This document shows positions 24,801-36,515 of a stretch of 64,000 nucleotides of DNA, one piece after another. Origin of the DNA: Hansfordia pulvinata (taxonomy: Eukaryota; Ascomycota; Sordariomycetes; Xylariales); NCBI GenBank assembly GCA_006538405.1, contig BJKQ01000002.1, positions 4,340,001 to 4,404,000 on the forward strand, in the 5' to 3' direction. Within the stretch, counting starts at the first letter, position 1; every line of letters begins with the position of its first letter. The notes under the pieces were generated by a model that had not been told where the DNA came from, ran no database searches, and worked only from the letters and a program-made list of their open reading frames with translations. The position numbers and the translations under genes are program-made.

Positions 24801-25586
24801 ATGTCGGAATCTCAGTCCCCCATTTACAAGCGCAGAGGCTCATCTCGCGGCTCCAACCTGTCTCTGGACCTCAGCAACCTGCCCTCCCCTCAGCAGCCTA
24901 CCCCCCCAACCAACACCCTCCTCATAACGAACTTGAATGATACCGAGATCTTCCGACCCGACAACCTGCAGGCCATGCGTGACCTCATGTCACAGACCGC
25001 CTTCGTCTGCACCTGGTCACCTCTTAAGTCCTTCCGCCGCATTATCGTCTCCTTCCCCGACGAGCACGCCGCCGCCGCTGTCCGCGAGGCGTGGAATGGC
25101 AAAGTCATCATGGGCGAGCAGACCCGCGTCTACTACGGTAGCCACACCTCGGTCGACTTGCAGAAGAGCTCCGGCCGTCCAGACAACCGCCTCGAGCTGC
25201 CCGACGCCGGCAAGCTTTTCTTTATCTCGCCGCCCCCTAGCCCGCCTCACGGCTGGGAAGTCCGTCTCGAGGACGCCCCCAACAAGCAGGTTCATGCCGA
25301 TGACCTCGCGGATGCTCTGGCCAAGCTGCACCACAGGAGTGGCGGCGAAGCTTCCGATCTGTCCCCGGTCTCGCCCACTGCCGGAGCCGTCGCAGGGGCC
25401 GGCGAGTCCCGCAACCGCAGCCGCAGCTCCACCCTGATCTACCAGCCTGCTGAGCACGGCAACAGCCCCAACCTGCCCGCCATCTCCGTCGACGATATGA
25501 CCGACTCTCCCACGGAACTGGCCCCGACCGACCGGCCCATTCTGGCCCACACGGCCATGCCCCCGGTCGAGCTGATGCAGGAGTGA
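24801..25586 (+). CDS. RCN1: Calcipressin (regulator of calcineurin, RCAN family)
   Basis: Single exon, 261 residues. It binds and modulates the Ca2+/calmodulin phosphatase calcineurin in the cytosol. The N-terminal half is the RRM-like fold (NTLLITNLNDTEIF, FRRIIVSFPDEHAAAAVREAWNG, TRVYYGSHT). The diagnostic family motif is LFFISPPPSPPHGWEVRLED near residue 145, whose serines are the usual phosphorylation sites controlling calcineurin inhibition. A Ser/Pro-rich tail follows; LPAISVDD might serve as a calcineurin docking motif, but this is only by resemblance. The ATG at 24801 follows an A-rich context (ACACAATG). No frameshift or intron is seen. Confidence 0.93.
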   Translation: MSESQSPIYKRRGSSRGSNLSLDLSNLPSPQQPTPPTNTLLITNLNDTEIFRPDNLQAMRDLMSQTAFVCTWSPLKSFRRIIVSFPDEHAAAAVREAWNGKVIMGEQTRVYYGSHTSVDLQKSSGRPDNRLELPDAGKLFFISPPPSPPHGWEVRLEDAPNKQVHADDLADALAKLHHRSGGEASDLSPVSPTAGAVAGAGESRNRSRSSTLIYQPAEHGNSPNLPAISVDDMTDSPTELAPTDRPILAHTAMPPVELMQE

Positions 25587-26062
25587 CCAAAGCAGTGGCA
25601 CCATACCATGTCTGATTAGCTGGCGTTTAGCGAACGGGTTCTGCATTTTCTAGGGGTTTCTTTCTTATTGACAGTTTGGTACAGGCTGGGTAGGGGCGCA
25701 GTCGTCAGCGGAGAGCTGTCGATGTGAATGTCCAACGTTCTTTAATCGGGCGAACCTGGACAGCATTTCCATTTTGCACATTGGCGTTGGAATAGGTTAG
25801 AGTGATGTATAATAGATACCCGGAGTCAAGGATGCGACCACACAACATGTGCCGCTTAAAAGTACAAGAGTAAATATCAGTGAACTCCCTTCGCGCGCTT
25901 GTCGGGTGAGATCAAAGTGCAAAGAAAAGAGAACACCATGTCACATGCTTTTCGACACCTTTCGGCTCTTGACCCATCCGCCAATGGCTTATTGGACCCC
26001 CCGCCCCCCTTTGATCGTACAGTCATCTTACAAACGATGATCTTTGCGCAGCCGCTGGATAG
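25587..26062. other. Intergenic, convergent 3' ends
   Basis: A 476-base gap between the calcipressin and mitochondrial Phe-tRNA synthetase stop codons. It is T-rich in the first 250 bases, as for a 3' UTR. Nothing else is recognised. Confidence 0.5.
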
Positions 26063-27549
26063 CTAACGCAACTCAACCCCGAACCTGTCCACAAGCAAGC
26101 TCCTTACTTGCTCGTGCATCTCGTTTGCTTGTGGGTGGGTGAGGGTGCGCTCGAGACTGCGGTAGTGGATGCTGTAGGCGAGGCTGCGGCGCCCCGTCTT
26201 GGGATGTGTAAATTCGTCAAAGAGACGAACATACTCGACTGTGTCGCCTGCCACCGTGCGTACGAGATCGGCGACGTCGTTATCGTGTAAGTTGGCGGTA
26301 GTGTCGTCCTCGCTTTTTACTGGCAGCCAAAACGACACGTCCTTCTCGATGCCGGGATACTTGGAGAAAGGCGCAAAGTGGCGCAAGCGGGTCAAGTCGT
26401 CAGAGACGCCGGAGAATTGGTCGAGGAAGCGCGGGTCGGTCGACCAGAACAGTCGGATATCCGGAATGTCGAATAGGAGCATGGCAATGCGGTCGAGCCC
26501 GACCCCAAAGGCCCAACCGAGCTGGTCGGGTCGCCCGGCGTTTGAGTGCAGAGCATGCTGTACCACTCCGCAGCCGAGCACTTCGAGCCACTCTCCGCCG
26601 AACAGAACCTCGAGCTCCCATGATGGGCTGGTGAAGGGGAAGTAGGCCTCGACCCAGCGCATCTGCAAGGGCCGCGTCTCGCCCGCGGCTACCGCCGCCC
26701 GCGAGAAGATCTCGACAATCATCAGCTCCAAAGATCGCTTCAGATGCGCGGCAACGGCCTCGGCCTCGGCGGGCACGTGCTGCTCCTGCAGTGGGTTGCG
26801 GTCCGCGTGGAAAGGCGGGTTCGGATCCTCGACCAGCACATCGTGGGTCGGCAGTTTTTCTAGGTCCGACAGGACCTGGGCGGCAACATCCCCATCGGCG
26901 CGCGACCACGACCGCGCGCCCTCCATTTGGTGAAAGATGGGGTAGTGGGAGCGGTCAATCTCGTCGCGGCGGTACACGTCGGCTGCTATGGTGTAGCCGG
27001 GCGAAGTTCCCTCGCGGAACGCATCGGCCTGGTGCGCGCTGGTGTGCGTGCGCAGCAGCTGGCTAGCTGACAGGTAGTACGTGTCTGAGGGAGAGCGGCT
27101 GACATGGTCGGGAGGTGTCCCCAGCGAGTCGAAATTCTGGGCCACTGTCACCACGGGATCCAGCGTGTTGAGATGGCGATAAGTCGGGCCTGGGAAGCAT
27201 CCCTCAATGATCTGGCGAGTGATGGCGACGGGGTGGTCATGCTGCAGATGCAAACGGCGGGGGATATTGGCGGCGATATTCGGGGGAAGGTTGAAGGAGT
27301 TGTCGGTAGGATGCGAGGTGCCGTTAATCGTTATAGAGCGGGAAAGCGGTTGCTCGATTTTGCGGCGGGGTGCTGTCGGTGGATGTAAGAGAAGAGAAAG
27401 ATGCGATATTGTGATACCGACTTACCGGTGGTGCAGAGGGCGCGAACAAAAGGGCTGATCGGCCTCGTCAGACCGGCGCGACCAAGGCAGGTTGCCGGAC
27501 GGGCAAGCCGGCGCACGCAGATGGACATTGTGGAGGATGCAGCCGCCAT
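26063..27549 (-). CDS. MSF1: Phenylalanyl-tRNA synthetase, mitochondrial
   Basis: Monomeric class II synthetase charging mitochondrial tRNA-Phe. Two exons, 27549-27426 and 27372-26063, with a 53-nt intron (GTAAGT...CAG); 477 residues, as in the family. A basic presequence (SICVRRLARPATCLGRAGLTR) precedes NIPRRLHLQHDHPV, the usual start of the catalytic domain. Motif 2 lies in MRWVEAYFPFTSPSWELEV and motif 3 in GWAFGVGLDRIAMLLF. The C-terminal FDX-ACB anticodon-binding domain begins around FSKYPGIEKDVSFWLP. The ATG at 27549 was chosen because exon 1 joins in frame and supplies the presequence; an in-frame ATG seven codons later is an alternative. It shares a 389-base divergent promoter with the dicarboxylate carrier. 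Confidence 0.95.
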
Positions 27550-27938
27550 CGTCCACGTCGTCGTCGTTTGAAAGGCCAGCCGTAACGTCGCGTCGCCGTC
27601 GCGCGCCCGCCTTCTAAGGCCGGGTCGCTCCTGCCTCGTGGTCAGTAGCGACAAAAACTGGGAAAAGCGGGCCCGACAGCAGGCAGCCAATCCCGGCTCG
27701 CCCCGACCTCGGGCGTTGGCTGCTCGGCCATCGCAGCGACAAGGCCGAGCCGCTCGAAAAATTAATGCCGGGCATCCGGGCCCACGCTGGCGTCACCGGC
27801 CCCCAGTGCGAACGCGCCGAAATCCCCATCGCAGCTCGTCCCTTATCAAAGCCAAGCCTCCCGCATCCCACCGATGCCTGCTCGCAAGCCCCCGACTCAC
27901 ATTGAGTGTCCTGTGTCCGGCGCGTCCGCAATCTTGCC
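27550..27938. promoter_or_regulatory. Shared divergent promoter, mitochondrial PheRS / DIC1
   Basis: Only 389 bases separate two divergent nuclear genes for mitochondrial proteins, so their promoters must overlap or abut. No specific site was recognised. Confidence 0.6.
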
Positions 27939-28999
27939 ATGAGTTCGACCACGCCGACGACCGCCTCGGCGGCGGCCCCTGAACTGCCTAGGCCAAAGCG
28001 TCAGAGGAAGACGCCCGTCGTCCCAAAGTCCGTCTCCTACCCTTTCTGGTTCGGAGGCAGCGCCAGCAGCATGGCCGCTTGCGTCACTCACCCTCTGGAT
28101 CTGGGTATGTCTACAATCATTGCTCCCCTGCGAGCTTCGTAGGTCTTGAGACTGACTTTCCACAGTCAAGGTGCGCCTGCAGCTGCGATCTGGCGATGCC
28201 CCTAAGAATATGAGCGGCACCTTGATGCACGTCTTGCGCAATGAGGGGCCTCGAGGCCTGTACAGCGGCCTGACAGCTTCTCTGTTACGTCAAATGACCT
28301 ACTCGACCGTCCGCTTCGGCGTCTACGAAGACCTCAAGGGCCGCTTCACAACGCCGGGGGAGCGGCCTTCGCTGCCTTTGCTGGTCGGTCTATCCACCTT
28401 CTCCGGTGCTCTGGGTGGCATTTCTGGCAATGCCGCCGACGTCGTCAACGTCCGCATGCAGCAAGATGCCGCTTTGCCTCCGTCAAGCCGCCGTGGCTAC
28501 CGCCATGGTATTCATGGCATGTGGAGGATGCTGCGGGTTGAGGGATTGGGTAGCTGGTTCCGCGGTGTTTGGCCCAACAGCACGCGTGCCGCTCTCATGA
28601 ACGCGAGCCAGCTAGCCTCATATGACACCATCAAGGTCGCGCTCATGACCCATGTGCCTGCTCTCGGCGGTGACAGCACTACCACCCACTTCGCGTCCAG
28701 TTTCCTCGCTGGCTTCGTCGCCACCACAGTCTGCTCCCCAGTCGACGTCATAAAGAGTCGTGTCATGAGCGCCGAATCATCTCAAGGCATCCTCACTCTG
28801 CTGCGCGAGATATACGCCAAAGAAGGCGTTCGTTGGATGTTCAAGGGTTGGGTCCCGGCTTTCCTGCGTCTTGGACCGTAAGTGTTCCTCGTTGATCACA
28901 CAATGCCAATGCTGACCAATGCCCAGCCAAACTATATGCACATTCCTCTTTCTCGAGGCGCATCGTACTGCCTATCGGAGGGTCAAAGGTATAGAGTGA
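27939..28999 (+). CDS. DIC1: Mitochondrial dicarboxylate carrier
   Basis: Inner-membrane carrier exchanging malate/succinate for phosphate. Three exons: 27939-28104, 28166-28877, 28927-28999; introns 61 and 49 nt (GTATGT...CAG, GTAAGT...CAG); 316 residues. Three repeats of about 100 residues carry the carrier signature: HPLDLVKVRLQ, the degenerate AADVVNVRMQ, and SPVDVIKSRVM. The degenerate second repeat lacking the proline is typical of the dicarboxylate carrier branch. The end, FLRLGPQTICTFLFLEAHR, also matches that branch. The disordered 30-residue Ser/Thr/Pro N terminus is usual in fungi. All splice phases agree. Confidence 0.93.
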
Positions 29000-29345
29000 G
29001 TACACTGACTCGAGCGGCAGTGAAGGAGCAACTAGATCTTGGATGGTGAGGAGTCTGGCGTTTCCGAAGCAGGGCCTGCTCTTGCGGTTAGACGATACAG
29101 CGTAGCCCACTACACACGTACATACATGAACACTTCGTAAATATACATCTGATATATTGCCTGAGTCCGATCCCGCTCGTGCAATCGCTCCTCGTGGGCT
29201 GCCCGCTCCGCGTGTGGTCATGCCTTGGAGAAGAAGCCTCGCAAAGTCGAGTTTGAAGTCCGGCTTGAGTTGCTTCCACAAAAAAAATTGCTGAACGTCC
29301 TGGAAAGACGACGGTCATCAATGGGTGTAATGACAAAAGATAAAT
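29000..29345. other. Intergenic between DIC1 and tRNA-Phe
   Basis: About 350 bases holding the DIC1 3' UTR. Reading the minus strand past the tRNA end, a TTTT run about 10 bases downstream (29332-29336) suits RNA polymerase III termination. Confidence 0.5.
29332..29336 (-). terminator. Probable Pol III terminator of tRNA-Phe
   Basis: On the minus strand the first run of four T residues after the tRNA end lies here, within a dozen bases of the discriminator base. Confidence 0.55.
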
Positions 29346-29437
29346 TGCGGCGAGCCGGGATCGAACCAGCGACCTCCAGATTTCATCAACCGAAGTGGAA
29401 CTTCAGTCTGGCGCTCTCCCAACTGAGCTATCTCCGC
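29346..29437 (-). tRNA. tRNA-Phe (GAA) with 19-nt intron
   Basis: The cloverleaf was read by hand. The 5' acceptor strand is GCGGAGA, the D arm TAGCTCAGTTGGGAGAGC, the anticodon stem CCAGA/TCTGG with anticodon GAA at 29404-29402, the T arm GCTGG-TTCGATC-CCGGC and the 3' acceptor strand TCGCCGC followed by A. A 19-nt intron (29400-29382) sits one base after the anticodon, the canonical nuclear position. A and B boxes are intact. One acceptor pair is an A5-G68 mismatch, unusual for a functional gene but tolerated in some tRNAs. Confidence 0.93.
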
Positions 29438-29768
29438 TGATTCGGCTGTGATGGATGTAACCGATGAAAAAAGCGTGGCTGTATTGCAAAACATATCTCC
29501 CGGCTGTCTTCGTCTCGTACATTCTTGCGTCACTCTCTACTCAAGGGACGACAGGCACACACACCACAAGCCGCGGGCGACACGACGATAGAAATCTGAT
29601 CTGATCAGGGTATCCCTCCTTTTACTTCCGGCTGGTACTTTAACCGTAACCCGGCCATGCTCGTTATGCCGTACTCCAGCTTTTGAATTAGAAAAAAGTC
29701 ATAATGCAAGTTGAGCAGCAAGTTCCAGATACCGCTCGATGTGAACGCCAACCCGGTGAGATGGCCGC
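29438..29768. other. Intergenic between tRNA-Phe and RPB3
   Basis: A 331-base gap containing the tRNA upstream region and the RPB3 3' UTR. Nothing further is recognised. Confidence 0.5.
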
Positions 29769-30904
29769 TCACCAACCGCCTCCGCCACCAGAGTTACCAT
29801 ATGGCGTTGTGCCATACGCTGTTGCGGCACCACCGCCTCCCCACGTGCTCTGAGCCCCGCCGTTAGCGTAGGGCGTCGTGAAGCCATTGTCCTGCCACGC
29901 TGGTACGCCATCCGGGCTGCGTGGTCCCTCGTCGTATCCGGGCATGGCGGTTGCGCCTGCCACGCCATCTGTCTGCTCGCCCAGTCCGTGGATGAGCCCC
30001 GCGAGCTTGCGTTGGAGCTCTTTGATGCCCTCCTGAATAATGCCGTCCGGTTCGATGTTGCCTGCGCTTTCGACCGAGAAGTAAAACCGGCCAGGCACAG
30101 CGTCAAAGTCGAAGGGCTCGCCCTCGGCTGGAGGGTCCTCCCAGGCTGCGTACTCGGATTTGGGCCTGTCGGAAGAGACGTGGGGTCAGACAGAAGCCGC
30201 CAGACATTTGAGCTGAGAGAACTTACCATTCGGTCTCGGCGTCCTTCTCATACCACAGGTCCAGATGGTGCAACTTGTTGTGCGGGTCGTATTCAAAGCC
30301 TACAGCGGCAGTAGGCGCCCACTTCGCATGCTCTTTGGCAATACCCTTCTTCGCAATGACCGTCAACTTCAACTCCTGGTCGCGTCGCAGTTTGGCTATG
30401 AGAGAGCCTTGGCCGTCGGGGTCGGTGATAACAGGGTTGCCGATGTTAGTGCCGGGACGGTCGTGGCCGACCATCAGGTCGCGGGCGTAGACCTTCATCA
30501 CGTCGTCAGAGGTGCACCGAGCGTGTAGAGTCAGAGTTACGCTGCAGCGACCGCAGTATTGGTCGCAATCACAGTCGCGACTATATAACATGTTGTCTAT
30601 GTCGCGGGAGTCGAGAGGAATCAGGCCCAGGCGATGAGAGATGAATTCATCTGCCAGAACTGATGTATTGGTCTCGATTTCGACCAGGTCGATGGCAACT
30701 GTGGGAACTTCGGCTTGGATTACTCGGCGCAGTGAGTTGGCGAACGACAGGTCAACGTTGGAAAGCTCGAATTTCACAAGGGCAGAATCGGCCTGCTTCG
30801 TTAGCTTGGCGCAGGCAATGGGAGGAAGGGCGACGACGTACAGCCGAGATCTTTACCGACGGGCCTAAGGCCTCGCCGTCCATCATCATTGCGTCGTATT
30901 CCAT
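29769..30904 (-). CDS. RPB3: RNA polymerase II subunit Rpb3
   Basis: Alpha-like assembly subunit of RNA polymerase II; heterodimerises with Rpb11 in the nucleus. Three exons: 30904-30842, 30792-30227, 30165-29769; introns 49 and 61 nt, the first with a perfect CTAAC branch point. 341 residues. The conserved core reads [39 protein letters not shown], and [13 protein letters not shown]. The zinc loop is [10 protein letters not shown] (Cys95, 97, 101, 104 by my count). The second alpha-motif region has [14 protein letters not shown]. The tail is Gly/Tyr/Thr-rich and disordered, as in filamentous fungi. Diverges from the DNAJC28-type gene. Confidence 0.95.
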
Positions 30905-31534
30905 GGTGGTCTGTGGGCGATGTGCCGGGACGTGTGGGCTTCGGTTGCTTTGTGATGTGCGTGCAAGCAACGGGCCTGGCAGCGCAAGCAATGCCGCTGT
31001 CGATAGGGTGGGGAGACCGATGGGTGCGGGCGTATTGGGTCTGACCGTGACGATGGTGGTGGTGTTGAGGTGCGGGAACCTTGCTTGATCACAGCCTTAC
31101 GCAAGGTGGCGTGGGTGGGTGGTTCGCAGGCGGCTTGGGAACGCGTCTGAGCCTCAGCCCGGTCGGTCGCCTTCCATTGAGCGCGGCAGGGACCAGAGTG
31201 GGTCCAAGGTTCTCGGGTCCTTTCAGCGCTGCAGGCACAGTACCACCTGAACTTGCGGCAATTGGACGGGCTCCGTTGTCGCCGGGCCAGATAGGTACCT
31301 GGCTTTACACACAGCCGCAGTGCGTGGTGCTCGTACTCTATACCCAAGGCTAACTTAGACTGACCTCCAGGTGCTCTGGCCTGCCAGACGTCATGAATCC
31401 CGGGCCTCGCCGGGACCCTCTTATAACTCCGTCCCGACCTCTCGTCCTCAACGTCTGCTCTCTTGGATTTTGTTAAATCTTGATCCCCAGCAACGCAGTC
31501 ATGACCCCCTCGTCTACCTACGAGTGCTACGGCT
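30905..31534. promoter_or_regulatory. Divergent promoter, RPB3 / DNAJC28-type gene
   Basis: A 630-base divergent region. An upstream out-of-frame ATG at 31501 precedes the DNAJC28-type start at 31535 by 34 bases and opens a short ORF overlapping it, so it could lower translation of the main frame. Confidence 0.5.
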
Positions 31535-33189
31535 ATGGTAAAACTCTCGCCTCAAATCTTCTTCCGCCACCGCCGTGCCGCTGCCCTTCGCCCTCAGGCT
31601 CGGCTCCCGCCTTGGTCACAGTATCGCGCCCCCCGCCTCTACTCATCTAGAGCCGACCCCGACCAAAAACCGAGAGCAGATTCTGAAGGGCTACATCATG
31701 AGACACGGAATGATGATAGCTCTGCCATGACCAGGCGTCTCGAGGCCGCCACCGAAGACGCCCTGCTTACTGGGGGCCGCGCTGGTCGACGTGCTGTCGA
31801 GGATGCTGGGTTTTCCCCCGAGCTGAAGGAACGCCTGCTCGCCAAAGTGTCAAATGCTCGCTTCCAGTCAGAATATGCGTCAGCTTTCGCAATCGCCGAC
31901 CTGCCCGATTCCACTCCCCGCGCCACACATCTCGACGCCGCTGCTACCCCCTGGACCGGCACCGAGACCCCCATCAACACCGCGCGGCGCATGCTCGAGG
32001 ATGCCCACAAGCCTCTCCCCTCCGACCTTCGCGGTGGCCGTCCCCGCTTACCCGACCTACAGCCTGTGGACATCCGCCTGCGCTCCGAGCCTCGGCTGAC
32101 GCCGGGACAGAAGGTTGCTGGCGCGCGCGAAGCCGCTTCCGCTTATGCTGCTGCTGGCGACCAGCGGGAGGAGCTGCGCTCCCAGCTACGCGAGCGTTTC
32201 CGCCCAGCTGCTCGTGACGTGCCAGCCACTTTGACTGGCATGGCTTCACTGGCCAACGAGCGTATCGAAAACGCCATCGCCCGTGGCCAGTTTCGTCACA
32301 TCCCCGTGGGAAGGGTGTTGGTGCCGACCCAAACGCCCGAGCCAGTAATCCTTTCATCGACACTACGGAGTATCTCATGAACAATATGATCAAGCGTCAG
32401 GATATCGTTCCGCCCTGGATCGAACGCCAGCAGGAGCTTGTTAAGGCTGCGAGCTCCTTCCGGTCGCGCCTACGCAACGATTGGACGCGCCATGCAGCGC
32501 GCTCCATTGCCAGCAAGGGCGGCTCTCTCGATGATCAGATTCGTCGCGCGCGCGCTCATGCTCGTGCCGAGGAGGCTCACAACCCTCGGGCGCGGACCAT
32601 CCGGGACGCTGTGCCATCAAGTGTGACCGATGATCCTATCATGGCCAGCTTGAAAGCGGAAATAAACGAACTCGTGCACGATGACGCCTTACAGCCTACG
32701 CAGCCGGCTGATCGTGGTCCGCAGGGTCATGGCTCAATGCTGGCTGCGGTGGGCGAAGACGGTGCGCAGTCGGGGAAAGTGGTGTGCGAGGTGGGGGCAG
32801 TGCCAGATCCCATCCTCCCTCCTTTTCGAGATTCTACCTGGCTGCGTACGGAACAGTCGTATCTCGACCTCTCCATCAAGCATCTCAATACATTGACGCG
32901 GTCATATAACCTCATGGCCCCCGAGTTGGCCAAGAAGTCATACTTCTCCCTCGAACGCGAGCTCAAGAGTTGCTACGCAGATGTTGCTCCTCGCTTGCCA
33001 AGTGTCATACGCGACCGTGCCAATCGGCGCCCTTCCTCCTCTTCAAACGCCCAAGTGTCCAGTCTCAGCGTTCTTGATCGCTTCACGGGCTCTGGTGTGT
33101 CTGCAAGAGTCTACGAATCCAAGAGCCCCAAGTACGGCTTCAAGGAGATGTGGAGGGACTTGTTCAGGGGCAAGGCGGGCGAAGCGTAG
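31535..33189 (+). CDS. DNAJC28-type (DUF1992) mitochondrial protein (one apparent frameshift)
   Basis: About 551 residues if one base is supplied. The N terminus (MVKLSPQIFFRHRRAAALRPQ) is basic and suits mitochondrial import. The family core is GMASLANERIENAIARGQFR followed after the shift by NPFIDTTEYLMNNMIKRQDI and VPPWIERQQELVK, the DUF1992 domain of DnaJ homologue subfamily C member 28. No J domain is visible, as in other fungal members. The frame moves by one base at the C4 run 32302-32305, between FRHIP and the following conserved Gly/Lys-rich turn; one added C restores it and no intron fits. The C-terminal half is helical and charged, ending FKEMWRDLFRGK. Function is not established. 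Confidence 0.82.
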
Positions 33190-35610
33190 GGAGTCACGGG
33201 CGATTCTATACGGGGCCGCCTGATGAGTGGAGGAAGGACCACGAGGCTTCTTGAAGCTCCCAGTACCACAGGTGTGGACTAGCACATTGTGTTTCGTAAG
33301 AATGACGATCTGCAACTTTCTGAAATATTGTATTTTACAGCCGAGAAGCGGGTTAAACTGCTTTCCTCCTGCGCGGTACTCGTATCACGTAGCCCACAAC
33401 GGTTCTGTACCAATAAGCACCGCTTCAAGCGGCCTTGCAGTCATTCAAAGTCCCTGTGATACAGCCGAAACCTCGCGGTGGCTAACTGGCTTTCCGTGGT
33501 GTTTCGGGGTCAGTACACTCAAATGGTTGTCAACCTCCTGTCTGGCCCCTCGCCCCTCTCGTGCGATCGCGCGACTGGCACGTAAATTCAGCGAATGCCC
33601 GGCAGAACATAGACCGCCGCGACTGGGCGCCGATCAGACAAGCTGCCATGAGCGGTGACAACTGCGATGTTTGCTCGTAGCTCGGAAATCAGCACCAGGC
33701 GAAACCGATTATAGTAAACTGATCGTGCTTATTCGATTTCGGGCGTAGCCTGACCATGTCAGCCATTGCATTGGGTGCCCTGTCAGCTACGAGTATTAGA
33801 CTTGAGCCGCAAGCTTGGCTCAGTCTATTTCCTAACGGCGCATTTGGCAGCATACGGGTACGAGTATGTCGACGTGCTGCATGATGCGAGGCTAGGGACA
33901 CTCTCGGGATTTGCTGTCAATAACTCTTCCGGTGGTCCCCCTGACCTTGATTCGTGATACGAGTAAGCAACTTGGCCGGAGCTGGGAAGCAGTGAAGGCC
34001 CACACGAGTATGCTGACAATTCACAGGGAAGAGCTCTAAGGAGATGGATCAACATATCAGAAGGAAAGACAGTGGAATAGCAAGTTTGGATCACTCAGTA
34101 TGGTCCACTGGGCACCAGAGGCGCACGCGGGACTATCTTCAGGAGAGCTGACGCCCAATCCAGTTCCATCTTAGGCGAAGTGCCCTGGAGGGTCACCTAT
34201 GGCTGAGCGACGAACATAGTACAGCTGATCAGAACCGCGAGCAGTCTGAATGTTTATGAGGATGGTGGATGGAAAGTCGGGAGCCCGGTTACGAGTACAG
34301 AGAGGCGACATACCCTGGCGGAGATGGCCATATGTATCTGCGTAATACGCACCCTACTAATATGTCAGACGACTTTCAGACCAGCCATCTCCATGGCAGG
34401 GTCTGGCTGAATATATGCGGATAGGATATCGAGACAACCTATGCGACTGGCAGCCGGTTATACTGTCAATCTATCCGGAGCGGCGATGCAAGCACTGCCA
34501 TCCCCGCGCCAGCTTGCAAAATCTCGATAGACTACCAGACACACGAGAGACCGGCACCGATAGCAGTCCTACCTCATTACGACGACTCAACGCAGTCAAT
34601 AAACGAAAGGAGCCCGTGCGGTCAGCAAACTCGGCGATGCACATGATCGAGGAGCAACAGTCCCCAAATCGCTGGTTGCCAACGGTCGACACATGGGAAG
34701 CGAGTCCCCTACTAGGTACATAGGTGCAGAGCAGTAGGTGTGAGACACCACGTTGTGACGGTGTGCGAGAGTGTTGGCACGTGCCCGGGAGGCGCAGGCC
34801 GAATGTCCGGCACTCGTACGAGACGAGTGATACTCGTAAGCCAAGGGTTCTACTCCGTTGACGGAATGAAGACCATCCATCACTGCAATGCTTAAGCGGG
34901 ACGGGATACAGCCTTCATGCGCTTCGATTAGCCTCACCGCGAGTTCCAAGGCTGAGGAGAGTTGGTCCGTAATACGAGTGCCTACTCGTACTTCTCCTTG
35001 ATCGAGAGAGGCAGAATCCAGGCAAGCCCCCCCCAGCTCCCGGTGCTCCCAGTGCTCCCTCACAGCTTTTCCCCTTGTTCCCTCCCTCCATGCGGACAAA
35101 ATCGGAGCACGTGGGTCACGTAATTACGCATGGGAGTGCCACTGCAGCCGTTTGGGTCATCACGGTCATGAACCCTGATCAACAGCACCCCGTTAAGAAG
35201 CCATGCTGGTCGCCAGGCCTCGACGGCGCCATGCTAGACCGTAGTGCGGGCGGCCCGGAAGGCAAAAAGCAAAAAAGGAGAGCGAAAGGGGTCGGCGGGG
35301 GGAAGGACTGGCGCTTGACTGTTTGTGATTGTCACGAGCCGAGCCGGCCCGCACGCGCGGCGCTACTCGTTGCTTATGGCGCTAGGCTGGCCGACTCTTG
35401 ACAAGCCGCGAGCAGGTCGAGACAAGCCCGCGGTTGCCTGAACCGCTTCGAGGGAAGGCGATGAGGGGTTTGCGTTTGGGTCCCCGCCGCGTTGCCTCGG
35501 CTCCAAGACGCGCGAAGCAGGGCGCGCCGTGAAGCGCCGTGAGCGTCTGTGGCGCGGCGCCGGTAGGATCGAGAGGAGGGAGGGGTCGATGTGGTAAATG
35601 AGCAGCCAGA

Positions 35611-35657
35611 CAGGCAGGCAGGCAGGCAGGCATGTGGGCATGTGGGCATGTGGGCAA
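35611..35657. repeat. (CAGG)n microsatellite and 8-bp repeat
   Basis: About five copies of CAGG (35611-35632) run into three copies of GCATGTGG-type octamers. Confidence 0.85.
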
Positions 35658-36254
35658 GATGGCGGGCAAGGCGGGCAAGGCGGGCAGCCAGGGTCACCAC
35701 CAATATCGAGGCTGGTCGGTCAGCCCAGGACGGCATGCTCTTCAACGACCATCCCTGCTCAGGTACTCGTACGCGCACTACGTACCTAAGATAGGTACCT
35801 GTTTCCTGGGTAAGGCACGACGGGAGTGAGCACGGGATCCCTGGGTGCGTTCGCTCGTATGAGTATTACGTAGATAGGATTCGTCCCGTTCATACATACT
35901 GGTATCCCTGAAGAACTTCCAGAGCAGCCATGCCATCATAATGTCTGGACGACGGCGGCGGCGGCGGCGGCGAGCGCTCGCAGGAACGCACGCACGCACG
36001 CGACGCCGGCCAAGCAGCCTCGCAGCCTTTTCCAGAAAGCTGGATCCCGGCAGACATCCCCGCGTTCGCTAACGGACTCGAGTTACGTTGACGCTGCCAC
36101 GGGGGCCTGCAGAAGCGTGTGGCAGGAAGTCCAATCGGATCGGACCCTGGAACTTACGCTGAAGCTACTGTGATGTGAGGAATGCCAATTCCCTCAAGCT
36201 GCTGCGGCTACTGCTGCGGCTGCCACTAGGAACCGGTCTGGTATGATGAGCACC

Positions 36255-36302
36255 ATACTCGTGGTGCGAGAGGTACTCGTACGAGTACTCGTACGCACGA
36301 GT
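36255..36302. repeat. Dense TACTCGTA inverted-repeat array
   Basis: Three overlapping copies of TACTCGTA/TACGAGTA (36274, 36280, 36286) flanked by CTCGTGG and GCACGAGTG form a nearly self-complementary stretch. Confidence 0.85.
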
Positions 36303-36506
36303 GATAAGAGAGAAGTGGACTCATACTCGTGCCTCTGCTGCGGCGCTGGCCCCGGCCGGCAGCCCGCGGGATGCATCCATATCAGTCTTTTTGACTGGTA
36401 CTCGTTGGACACTTTGATCGGGGTGGGAATAAAAAAGGAAAGGAACAGGACTCGTGCTGATGTGACGATAATGGATGTTGATGATGGAGATTGGATCATG
36501 ACAAGC

Positions 36507-36515
36507 AGCCAGCAA

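Noticed and set aside
35363..35829. Cys/Pro/His-rich small ORFs across the CAGG repeat
   Set aside because: The odd composition (for example HMPACLPACL) is produced by the tetranucleotide repeat read in several frames.
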